This document shows, in pieces, positions 45,297 to 55,457 of a DNA stretch of 64,000 bases; the stretch's first letter is position 1; each line of letters starts with the position of its first letter. Under the pieces are notes generated by a model. It made no database searches and was not told where the DNA came from. It saw only the letters and a program-made list of their open reading frames with translations. The DNA comes from Rhyacophila brunnea (lineage: Eukaryota; Arthropoda; Insecta; Trichoptera; Rhyacophilidae). The DNA is taken from positions 124,001 to 188,000 of the forward strand of contig JAGYXB010002036.1 in the NCBI GenBank assembly GCA_022495005.1, read 5' to 3'. The translations under genes and the position numbers were made by a program.

Positions 45297-48113
45297 CATA
45301 TTGTAATTCAATTTCAATTCAATGATGACTACCGAGCCAACCTTCAGTCGTAAATTATGCGGTGGCAAGCCAGGCAGATCCAAAGAGTTTAACAATTCAG
45401 TTGGATAGTTGGTTGCTTCGTCTTCGTTTGTTACACAGTCGATAGATTTGAAGGAATGCAGTGGACCAACGATTTGAGTTGATCTACATCTTTGTTCTTT
45501 ACCGCAAGAATGCTCGTTCACTCAACCAATTGTCATGTTTGCGATTAGCAATGATGTTCGGTAACACTTTGTTAACGGCCCACGTGCTCGTCGTAGGTCG
45601 AAATTGAGTTTTTATTGTATTTTCAAACCATGATTCTGGACACTCCTTAAACGTTGTAGATAATCTATTTATATAATTTTGAAGCCTTATTATTCTTTAT
45701 AGTTATTTTAAACATTTAATGACTGCATGAAGTATTTTTGTTACATAAAATAGTATTCTTTTAAACCTCTCGCTCTAATGTTTTAGAATATAGTCATATT
45801 TCGGTACATAACTGTGCAATAGTGTTAAGATTTTTTACATTTATTAATTTTTAAACGCATTTATAAAACCATTAGTATAATTTATTACGAGATAATTTTT
45901 GTAAAATATTCACGATAAAAAATTATATTGATAATCACTGTGATCCCAAATTTGACAAGAATTAGGCATTTTATTATTCAAAAAATCGGCAAGATTAACA
46001 CATTTGAAGATGATTCTAAAGATACTTATTATAAGCTATGTCTTTGAACATTCAAGTGTGATAAACATCTTATGAATAATGATTGCTTTATAATAATTAT
46101 TGACCTAGAATAAGGTAGTGTTTTTTTGAAATACGCCATTTCTTTTGTCATTCCCCAGTGGTTAAGCTACAACATACGGCCGTAGCCATAAATTGACAAA
46201 CTATAATTAAAGTAGGGAGTAAAATTATGTTAACGCGCGTGTTTGAACATGTACCTAACCGAATTTTTTTTAATTTTTTTTTAAATTGTACATGTTCAAA
46301 CACGCGCATCAATATCATTTTACTCCCTATTTCAATTATAGTTTGTCAATTTATGGCTACGGCCGTATGTTGTAGCCTAACCACTGGGGAATGAGGAAAG
46401 AAATGGCGTATTTCAAAAAAACCCTACCTTATTCTTAGGTCAATAATTATTATAAAGCAATCATTATTCATAAGCTGTTTATCACACTTGAATGGTCAAA
46501 GACATAGTTTATAATAAATATCTTTAGAATCATCTTGAAATGTGTTAATCTTGCCGATTTTTTGAATAATAAAATGCCTAATTCTTGTCAAATTTGGGAT
46601 CACAGAGATTATCAATATAATTTTATCGTAAATATTTCACTATAATAATGTCGTCATAAATTATACTTATGGTTTTATTAATGCGTTTAAAAATTCAATA
46701 AATGTAAAAAATCTTGCCATGTACCGAAATATGACTATATTCTAAACATTAGAGCGAGAGGTTTTAAAAGAATACTATTTTATGTATCAAAAATACTTCA
46801 TGCAGTCATCAAATGTTTAAAATAACTATAAAGGATAATAAGGCTTCAAAATTATATAAATAGATTATCTACAACGTTTAAGGAGGTGTCCAGGATCATG
46901 GTTTGAAAATACAATAAAAACTCAATTTTGACCTTCGACGAGCATGTCCCCCCTTAATGAGTTCGTCTTTAGTTAAATTTAGAAAAATTCAGCGGAAACG
47001 AAATCAATCCGTTCGATTCCTCGACAGGTACACGGCTGTTACCGATAGTCAGCAATTGCTTGTAGAAATTTTCGGCAGATGGATTGTTTAGCAATGCAAC
47101 TCGCATGTTTGTCGTCAGCTGAAGTGTCTTCACATAGCACCACAGAGTCGATGATTTGAGGCAAGCATTTATTTCATCAGCAGCGGTCGATCTTGGAATG
47201 ACTGGTAGTGTTTGGCGAAAATCACCAGATAGTAGAATCATTGCGCCTCCAAAACTTCTTGAGTCATTGCGCAGATATTTCATAGTTCGATTGAGTGCTT
47301 TCAATGCGCGTTTGTGCACCATTGTGCATTCATCCCAGGTGATGATTTTACTTGCTAACAAAACTTTGGCCATTGCTGAGTATTTAGCAATGTTGCATGT
47401 CGGTTTTTCAGTCGGCAATTTCAACGTTGAATGAGGCGTTCAGCATCCTTCTAACAACGTGGCCGCTATCCCAGAAGAACCAACTGCTACAGCATTTTCG
47501 GATCTCGCATGAACAGTAGCCAAAATCAATGACATGAGGAATGTCTTCCCAGTTCCATCGAGCGCGTCGAGGAAAAATATGCCACCATTTCCATCATCAA
47601 TTGCCTTCATTAACGTGTCATACACTTTCTTCTGTTGAGGGTTCAACAGTGGTACATTCGTTCAAACTGATTGGTTCAATGCATCTCGATCATATTCACG
47701 ATCACGTTTCAATTCTCGATTGAAAGCATCGTTCATTCCACGATGTGGCGTTGGCATTCCTAACTTGACTAAAAAACTGCCGTACATGAGGTAACACATG
47801 TATTCGATCAAAAGCAAAGCCTGGTCATGTATCTCCTCATTCACCTCGAGATTGGGATTCCCTGAACTGACACAAATTCGATGTAAAATGTCTTCTGACA
47901 TGTCATCCTTTTACTTGTTCCACAGTTCAGGTGTATTCGATGGGAAGCATGTCGAAATAATGATATCAAATAATGTGCGTATCTGACTTGGAGATGCAGA
48001 AACAATTGCTTCAGCGATTGTCATATCCCAATGAGTATCGTTTTCAAGCAAATTGAGCTGTTGACATGAAGCACGAAATGTTGGGCACACTACACCATTG
48101 ACAGTTAGACATT
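45294..48113 (-). pseudogene. Helitron Pif1-type DNA helicase, interrupted
   Basis: The minus strand encodes most of a Helitron helicase, the enzyme thought to unwind DNA during rolling-circle transposition. It begins near 48113 (CLTVNGVVCPTFRASCQQL) without a start codon. It continues through NPQQKKVYDTL, Walker A DALDGTGKT (about 47565-47540), Walker B ITWDECTM (about 47340-47320) and GDFRQTLPV, to FPLNFSKF near 46975. There a TTAA element interrupts the frame. The gene resumes at 45571 (KVLPNIIANRKHDNWLSERA), and after a frameshift reads EATNYPTELLNSLDLPGLPP, then HNLRLKVGSVVII, before losing homology. At least three in-frame stops and two frameshifts are present, so it is dead. The Rep domain is absent upstream. 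Homology is by motif recognition and is confident. Confidence 0.92.
45576..46953. mobile_element. family B TTAA element, 1378 bp palindromic form
   Basis: Flanked by TTAA at 45572-45575 and 46954-46957. The two halves, about 45576-46262 and 46270-46953, are inverted copies of one another with only scattered differences (for example ACATACGGCCGTAGCCATAA at 46170-46190 and its complement at 46350-46375). The ends are CGGCCCACGTGCTCGTCG and, reversed, GGGGGGACATGCTCGTCG. The arm matches the element at 11564-12325. It encodes nothing. If the insert and one TTAA are taken out, the helicase frame runs on (DELI, then NKVLPN), proving a clean insertion. Confidence 0.93.
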
Positions 48114-49687
48114 TCGACTATCATTTTTTCTTTTGTTTGTTTGTTTCTTCTTTATTGTTTCTGTTATGTATCAAAAATGGCGTTGTATACGGATTAAAAT
48201 TTTTTGTGATTTTCTTTTATTTTCGAATGCGCGAGGTTTTCATCGTTCAAATTCATCGATGTCAGTCAAAAACCATTCCATACAAAATGTATAAGAAAAT
48301 TAATTTTCTTCATAATTTATTTTTTCCGTGATTTATCCAATGTTTTAATAGTTATTCTGCTATTTGGGGCGGAGACAAATCCAACAAATCAAAGATTATA
48401 AAAATCGGTCCAGCCGTTCTTGAGTTATAAATGGTGTAACTCACCCGACTTTGTTTTATATATATATATAGATATATAAAAATCAATATTTGTTCGTTTG
48501 TTTGTTTGTTTGTTCGTATTTTATGCGATGCCATACCGTTCATCCGATTGCGATAAGCCTTGGTCAACTTATTTCTTGCACTTTCGCGAAGAGTATAGGC
48601 TATATCTTATATATAAAAATGAATGTCTGTCCGTCTGTCTGTCTGTCTGTCTGTCTGTCCCGTATGCATTCCTATACCATTCATCCGATTGCGATGAAAT
48701 TTTGGTAAGTGGTTGTATGCACACCTGCAAAGGTTTCTAAATTAGAAAAATCATCATTTTCTTCTTCTTAAATATATTTTCTTTTATTCGTATGGTTCCT
48801 ATACCATTCATTGCCACAAAACTTTCGTCAGTTGTTGTACGCACACCCGCAAAGGATTCTGAATTAGAAAAACCATCGTCTTCTTCTTCTTCATCATTAT
48901 ATCTTCTTTTACTCGTATGGTTACTATACTATTCATCCAATTGCGATGAAACCTTCATCAGTTGTTGTGGTAACACCCGCAAAGGTTTCTGAACAAGTAC
49001 AACAAGCTTCTTTTTCTCTTCATTCTATCTTTTTTTATTCGTATGGTCCCTATACCATTCATCCGATTGCAATAAAACTTTCTTCAGTAATTGTGCCAAC
49101 ACCCGCGAAGGTTTCTGAATTAGTACAACAATCTTCTTCTTCTTCTTCTATTTTATCTTCTTCTATTTTATCTTCTTCTATTTGCAATGAAACGTTGGTG
49201 AGTTGTCGTGCGCATGCCCACGAAGATTTCTGAATTAGAAAATCATCTTCTTCTTCTATTCGTATGCGTTCCTATACCATTCATCCGATTGCGATGAAAC
49301 TTTTGACCAGTTGTTGTGCGCACGCCTGCGAAGGTTTCTGAATTAGTACAACCATATTCTTCTTCTTCTATTCGTATTCGTTCCTATACCATTCATCCGA
49401 TTGCAATGAAACTTTTGTCAGTTGTTGTGCGCATACCTGCGAAGGTTTCTAAATTAGTATTATATAAAATACATTGTTTGTTGTTCGTTTGTTCTATCCC
49501 ATTTTCGATTTTAAATTAGTGTTCTTTTGTTTGACCTTTTCTCCTATTATAATTATTTTCATATTGCTATATTGTATTACATAGATATTTTAATATTAAA
49601 AAAATAATTACCTCTTATTATTTTTTAAATATCTAAGATAAATATAACCACTAAGCGACCCTGTGCAAAGCCGGGTACTTCAGCTAG

Positions 49688-50579
49688 TAATATATAAAAT
49701 CAACAGCAGTTGCAATGCTATCTGACTAAATCTCCCAATATTTAGATATTTCGTCGACTTGGAAAATTAGAATTAGAAAAAAGAATTAATTACCCTTTTT
49801 TGGAGATCGAATTTTTTGCACAATAATTATCATCCCATGGATACAAGAATTTTAAGTACTAAAAAAATTAATAACCATAAATAAATATGAATAGTCTTTC
49901 AATAGTAATAAAATACTCTTTGTGAACGATACTCCATTAACAGAATATTAAAAATAAATATTTAGAATTTAATTGAGTATTTTACTTGGAAGCGGGTTGA
50001 TACAACTTGGTAACTGGTTCATTTGTATTTCTTAAATTCTCAGCACCTCAATTATTATCTTAATCCTTGGTCCTGTTATGTATCTATAACTTTCCTCCCT
50101 ATCATATCTCTCCAATGACAATACATTGTCTTTTGTTTAATTCATCGACACCCTAAGTAACTTATTATGTGTCGATGATATTAAGATCGATGTGATTTCG
50201 ACCATTGCAATGTACCTACTCAATATTATATTATTGATCAACCCCAATTATTATTCCACCCTATCCAGTTATGTTGCTACACATATAATAACCCTTGTAA
50301 ATAATTATTTTTCACAAATATTACTTTAATTTTTCATATTTCACATTTCCCAACAGTAATTATTTTTAAGATACGTAGGTAATTATAAAACCAACGTAAT
50401 AAAATACGTAAAATTTCACTGCAAAATAACGTAACTAAAGAGCTACAAATGAATAGAAATTCACTCAATACAAAATATTAAATTATTATCTTTGATCTAT
50501 TATTTTGTAAATTATAAATTTATTTCCAAATAAGTTGATATTACTTACTAACTTCACCATGTTCGATCCTTAGAGAATA
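49688..50579. other. unannotated AT-rich stretch
   Basis: Nothing supportable seen. Confidence 0.5.
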
Positions 50580-50690
50580 TCTGGGCCTTCACGGAGTGGA
50601 GGTTGTATTAACAGATTTTTTTACGTGTAATGGACGTTAGCCTTTTGCTAGACCAAAGATTTGAACCTGAGACCCATTACAATATAAGCC
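50580..50690 (-). repeat. SINE family S fragment on minus strand
   Basis: The + strand shows AGTGGAGGTTGTATTAACAG, then GTAATGGACGTTAGCCTTTTG, then GATTTGAACCTGAGACC. This is the complement of the family S tail, body and B-box region seen at 58495-58735 and 4055-4275. Confidence 0.5.
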
Positions 50691-50738
50691 GACACTTTAT
50701 TATATTAATAAAATTTATGTACACTTCTTTATGTTCAC

Positions 50739-51857
50739 TTGATTTGTTTGACCCATTTGATCCACTTCACCCACTTCACCTACTTTACATACTTCACCTA
50801 CTTGATCAACTTCATCCACTTCATCTACTTCACCCACTTAAGCCACTTTACTCACTTCACTCACTTTACCCATTTCACCCACTTGACTCACTTCACCCAG
50901 TTTATCCATTTAACCGACTTAACCCATTTCATCCACTTTATCCACTATATATACTTCACTCACTTCACCCACTTAACATACTTGCCCACTTCATCTACTT
51001 GACTCACTTGGATATCCACAGTGGACATAGTGGATGAAAAGAGTGAAGTTGGTCAAGTGGATCAAGTGGATCAAGTGGATAAAGTGGATCAAGTGGATAA
51101 AGTGGAAAAGTAGGTGAAGTGGGTGAATTAAGTGAATTAGGTGAAGTGGGTGAAGTGGATTAAGTGAGTAAAAAAGAGTCAAAAGTATTAAGTAGAAGTA
51201 AGTGAAGTGGGTTAGGTAGATCAAATGGATGCAAAGGGTGAAGTGGGTTCAGTGCGCTAAGTGGGTGAAGTGGATGAAATGGGTTAAATGAGTCAAGTGA
51301 ATGAAGTGGGTCAAGTGGATGAAGTGGATATTATTGACGAAGTGAGTCAAGTGGATTAAGTGGGTGAATAAGGTCTAGTGTATCAAGTAGGTGAATTATG
51401 TTAAGTGGATCAATTGGATGAAGTGGGTGAAGTGAGTCAAGTAAACCAAGCCGGTGAAGTGGGTTTAGTGTGTGAAGTGAGTGAAGTGGGTCAAGTGGAT
51501 CAAGTGGATGTAGTGGGTGACGTGAGTTAAGTGGGTAAAGTTGGCAAGTGGGTGAAGTGGGTAAGTGGGTGAATTGGGCTAGTGGGTGAAATGGATCAAG
51601 TGGCTCAAGTGGATCAAGTGGGTGAAGTAGGTTAATTGGATCAATTGGATGAAGTGGGTGAAGTGAGTCAAGTGGATCAAGCCAGTGATGTGGGTTTAGT
51701 ATGTGAAGTGAGTGAAGTGGGTCAAGTGGATGTAATGGGTGACGTGAGTTAAGTGGGTGAACTGGGCAAGTGGGTGAAGTGAATCAAATAGATGAAGTGG
51801 GCAAGTACGTTAAGTGGGTGAAGTGGCTCAAGTTGATCAAGTAGATCAAGCTGATCA
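50739..51857. repeat. 9 bp minisatellite with strand switch
   Basis: From about 50739 to 51010 the + strand is a run of ~30 degenerate 9 bp units of consensus YACTTSAYC. From about 51020 to 51857 the same unit continues in the opposite orientation, GTGGRTSAA, for ~90 units. The switch lies near TCCACAGTGGA (51013-51023). Because the period is a multiple of three, long open frames appear on several frames; they are by-products of the repeat. Confidence 0.93.
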
Positions 51858-52545
51858 GCAAAAAAACCAATTGTGCTGCATTTAGAAATTTTGCGGCGTC
51901 ATACTGCCAACGTGAAGATATCTTCACCTAGATTTTTTGGCTATTTTTTATTAGCTTTTGATATTTATTATAATTTTTTACTTTGCCTGTATATATTATG
52001 CTCCTTTCTCTCATGTGAACTCTTAAATTAAAATCGTGTAAAATCAGTGAAATCATATTTGAGTGCATGACAACTTTAATCTTGGGTAACTACTCCTGAG
52101 ACATTCCCAGTCATAAAAAAGATGATTCACAGCAAACGAAGTGTCTCGTGATATGTCTAATTGAGATTGGGTGTGGTTTGTTGGGGTCAATGTAGAATGT
52201 TTCCAGTATATTTTTCGGGGTGAAAACGGAGATCAAGGGCACCGACGAGCTGCAATGCCATAAATTATTAAATCCATACGCCATATACTTAATGTATACC
52301 CTAATAGATTACCTTTTAGTAAAAAAGTTAAATAGAATAATTGTACAGAATGGGACACAGATTCATCGCAGTTAGGAGAACAACAATATTTGGCACAAAT
52401 TTACGAGTATCTACCTATGTATTCCAAATTATCTCAAAAAACTACTGTATTCTAAAATATTGTAAGAATATTTAGACCGAGAATACAATGGAGTATAGTA
52501 TACATATTATAGGAGACCTTTTATAATTTGATCATATTATTGTGC
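51858..52545. other. unannotated stretch
   Basis: No gene seen. A GC-richer patch around 52130-52260 is unrecognised. Confidence 0.45.
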
Positions 52546-52548
52546 ATA

Positions 52549-52816
52549 AAAAGTGAGGTGCATACTTGTTGCTTTTGAAAAACTATGTTGGTCGGATAAG
52601 AAGTGGGATCCACGACCTGAGTTGATGCTATGACTATTTCGTATATAATATTATCTCAGGTAGACAAAGCACAAAAATGGATCTCTCATTATGCATACGA
52701 AACCAAGGCGTGTGCGTGGTGCCCTTGAAGTACCAAGTTAAGCTGAGAAGTGGAAGCCACTACCACTTCCGGAGATGACATCATGACTTTTATGTATACT
52801 ATCGCCTCAGTTAGAG
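52549..52816. repeat. diverged tandem duplication
   Basis: Two ~110 bp segments (about 52560-52665 and 52708-52816) share an ordered series: GCATACTTGTTGC / GCGTGTGCGTGGTGC, GAAGTGG.A / GAAGTGGAAG, CGACCTGAGTTGATG / TTCCGGAGATGACAT, ATGACTATTTCGTATA / ATGACTTTTATGTATA, and CTCAGGTAGA / CTCAGTTAGA. The similarity is moderate and the function unknown. Confidence 0.45.
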
Positions 52817-52822
52817 TCTAAC

Positions 52823-53469
52823 CAGTGGTCCCTAACCTTTTTAGCAGCGCGGACCGATCAATGTTTGATAATTTTACCGCGGCCCGCTGAGGGGGGATGT
52901 TGATTGTTTATATTTTAGATTGTTTTGATTTAATAATTTTAATTTAATTGTATTTAAACATGCCTTCAAAATAAAATACAGTTAGGTACCTACACCAAAA
53001 ACTGAATTTATGAACAATAAAGTGATTTAACATTTTAACTCACTAGAACGCTGAATCAATGAGAACCCTGAGCTTGTTTATTTGCTTCCACCTGGAGGTA
53101 ACAGGAGACAATGACACCCGAAGTGTGTTGCTTATGTCCAGTTTATTCCATTGTTTTGTTTTGGTTGCTGTCATTGCAGAAAACCCCGCTTGACACAGAT
53201 AGCATGTCGGAAAGGCAATAGGGATTTAAGTGGTGTGGTGTAATCTCAGGGTATTCCGCCATGACTTTAATCCAGAACACCGGCAGAGCTGTTGTCTCGA
53301 ATGTAGTTTTAAGTTAATGACGTCTCTCAGCTCCCGGTTAACCTTTTGTCTACGGAAAGTCGCACAAGCCCGAGAGAAATACACCACAGTAAATAAAATG
53401 GAAATAATTTAATGTTCCTTGGGCGGCCCAGTACCATTTGATCCGTGGACCGGGGGTTGGGGACCACTG
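52823..53469 (-). mobile_element. hAT (Charlie-like) element
   Basis: The 647 bp element begins CAGTGGTCCCTAACC and ends, reversed, CAGTGGTCCCCAACC, each followed by a GCGGACCG- or CGGTCCACGG-type block. These are the classic ends of Charlie-type hATs. The right flank AGTTAGAC has no exact partner at the left border, but AGTTAGAG occurs at 52809-52816, six bases further out. It carries a transposase tail on the minus strand. Confidence 0.85.
53043..53300 (-). pseudogene. hAT transposase C-terminal fragment
   Basis: The minus strand encodes FWIKVMAEYPEIT in one frame (about 53275-53235). In another frame (about 53222-53043) it reads AFPTCYLCQAGFSAMTATKT, then LDISNTLRVSLSPVTSRW, ending at a TAG at 53043-53045. 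F-P-T-x-Y-L-C-E-A-G-F-S-A-M-T-A-x-K-T-K is the hallmark of the dimerisation domain of the hAT group that also gave rise to domesticated ZBED/FAM200-type vertebrate genes. At least one frameshift lies between the blocks. Only the last ~85 residues remain. Confidence 0.88.
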
Positions 53470-53548
53470 AGTTAGACGATTCACAAAAAAAACTACGATC
53501 CTCATACTATGTATAGTTAAAGCCACTCTCCACTTGAATTACCTAGTT

Positions 53549-54189
53549 CAGGCTTAGCGAACCTTTTTGGTTACGCGTGCCAAAATTTTTAAAATATTAT
53601 TTTCGGCTGTCTGACGTGCCGAGCAGTTCTTCGTGGAGAAAAACTTGTTTTTAAGAACTCTATTAAAACATTATGATGTTCTAGATATCACTTATAGAAC
53701 ATAGCACACATATAGCTATATCATTTTTTACGCTATACATTTCGGAAGGTACACCAATTTTGAAACTGCAAGAATTACAAGCTCCGCCAAGTTTTTTTAT
53801 TATTTGTTACAGCCATTTTGGTGAGTATAAATGATTTTGTTGTTACTCCATTACTTAGTTTGATTCTTTACGCACAAATTCACACCAAAATTTTCTCCGA
53901 TTAGATCAGGCATTATATCGCAACAGTTGTTACAAGCATGGTAAATCGATCAAAATTAGGTTCTCAGCGCGGCTTCCCCCGCCGCCTGCTGAGGTTAGTG
54001 CGATAATATTATGTGCCACACATTAAGCTTAAATACTGACATATCCAATTACATATTTACATTAACCTATCTGGTGTATTTATACAATGCAATCTGTCAT
54101 CTATTAATTGTTGTTGTATGTATTTTTTTCTCATAAAAATAAAACATTCGCGTAAAATTATCTCGCATGCCATAGGTTTGACACTACTG
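53549..54189 (-). mobile_element. hAT element, sister of 1552-2240
   Basis: The 641 bp element is flanked by a perfect 8 bp duplication, ACCTAGTT, at 53541-53548 and 54190-54197. The left end starts CAGGCTTAGCGAACC and the right end, reversed, starts CAGTAGTGTCAAACC. On the minus strand it is colinear with 1552-2240, including CTCGGCACGTCAGACAG and a BED-finger remnant (AICVLCSISDI near 53710-53680). No catalytic domain. Confidence 0.85.
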
Positions 54190-54197
54190 ACCTAGTT

Positions 54198-54990
54198 CAA
54201 TGAAGTATGCTGAAATCTAAAATGTTGTGTATTATTCAAAGAATAATAATATGTACCTGATTATGTTTCAAATCAACACATTATTACTATGTTACTATCG
54301 TTTACAGTAGCTAGCTATAAATAATGGTGCGAGTGAATGCTTCACTTTTTGCTTTCAGTTCACAAACCCAGGCGTTTCATAAATAAATTATGACGTTAAT
54401 CGCTATTCCAGGCGTAATGATCGGAAACAAATACTCGCTAGTCTGAATCGTCACGATGAGAAGTAATAAATTATTCCTACGTGGCGTATTACAGAGGAAA
54501 TGAAAGCCGCCATTTTGAAAACATCCTTCCAGGTTTATTATTTCATTTACAATTTGAACAAACACATCATAATATTTACGTTATTCAAATAAAATATCAA
54601 ATAACTCACAATTAAATTTGGGATCGCTTACCGCTTCAGTAAAGTTTTTCTTTTAATTGTGGGAAATTATTATATTATAGTAAAAGTATAGAAAACAGTT
54701 CAAACAAAATAATAATAAGTTATAATGTCAAACCTTGATATTAATTTTAATTAAATATTTAGTTTCAATAATGAACAAAACTTTTCCAGCACAATAGTTA
54801 CGATGATGTGAAAGGGGGAAAATGTCAAACAATATCAAAATTATAAGTAAATAACACAAAAAGGAAATTTAATAAAATTGAAGAAGGGAACTATATTAAT
54901 AAAATATAAATTAAGATTATTTTAATAACTAATAAAACATGAAAGGAATTTTATAAAATTACTTGTTAAGTAATAAAACAATTAAAAGTT
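54198..54990. other. unannotated AT-rich stretch
   Basis: Nothing supportable seen. Confidence 0.5.
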
Positions 54991-55457
54991 AAAAAAAGCT
55001 TTTTATATACAACGTTTTTAAATTTTCTGTTGAATTATTATGCTCAATATGCTCAAACTTGTACTTGATATGACGTAAATAAAAAACAAACAAACAAACA
55101 AATATTGAATACTGAAATGTCATTTTGACATTTCATTTTGATTTCCATAGTAACGCACGTATATATTAATAATTTAGTTGCTAGGACCACCCCCTTAGCA
55201 ATCAATAATAGTCTTTTACTTTTTACGGATTTTTCTTAAATAACTTTCCATACTAAACTGAATTAACTGAAAATGAATTCAGTTCTGCTTAAAGATGGCT
55301 AAAAGTATTAAAATAATGCATTGGCATCGTGTTGTGATATATTCCAAAAGTTTCAAATGTCTAGCTAGTCGGTAAATTAGTTAAAAATCGATTGCAAGAT
55401 TTGTACTGGACAATCAACCACCGGATAAACAAGAATACGAGCTAATAAAAACGTTGT
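54991..55457 (-). repeat. family A interspersed repeat, copy 5
   Basis: A minus-strand copy of ~467 bp. It carries a small internal duplication of TGACATTT / TCATTTTGA near 55117-55142 not seen in the others. The TTTAAG target site is intact (about 55287-55292). Confidence 0.8.

Larger units (their letters stand above)
45045..48472 (-). mobile_element. Helitron encoding a decayed Pif1-type helicase
   Basis: On the minus strand it starts TCTATATATATATAT (TC at 48472-48471, preceded by A) and ends GCCGGGTCAGCTAG (CTAG at 45048-45045, followed by T). It thus has Helitron termini and A^T insertion. Its 5' region carries the phrase GAACGGCTGGACCGAT, common in insect Helitrons. It encodes only the helicase half of a Rep-helicase; the Rep nuclease domain and the helicase C-terminus are missing. 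A 1378 bp TTAA element (45576-46953) sits inside. A tRNA-like SINE head lies at 45236-45296. Without the insert the Helitron is about 2.05 kb. Confidence 0.9.
45040..49687 (+). mobile_element. second array-bearing Helitron (right), split 5 bp from its 5' end
   Basis: The + strand element starts A^TCTAA at 45040-45044, is interrupted by the helicase Helitron 45045-48472, and resumes at 48473 with TATATAAAAATC. Joined, these give TCTAATATATAAAAATC, the same 5' end as the left element. It ends CTTCAGCTAG at 49687 followed by T. The retained part is 1220 bp with about eight array units of ~110-145 bp, two of them worn. It lies head to head with the left element, 120 bp away. The array frames are open in places (IHPIAMKLSSVVV-PAKVSEL-type peptide), but the unit spacing and the frames vary. 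Confidence 0.78.

Noticed and set aside
47156..47986. Plus-strand open frames opposite the helicase
   Set aside because: Antisense shadows of the minus-strand helicase pseudogene.
48490..49519. Several open frames containing IHPIAMKLSSVVV-type peptides as a possible repeat protein (also 43274-44402 on the minus strand)
   Set aside because: The frames come from Helitron array units, change frame between units, and lack a consistent start or end.
50630..51224. Open frames of 60-135 codons with repeated HFTHFT or PLHPLH peptides
   Set aside because: They arise from the 9 bp minisatellite, whose period keeps several frames open on both strands. No coding signal beyond the repeat.
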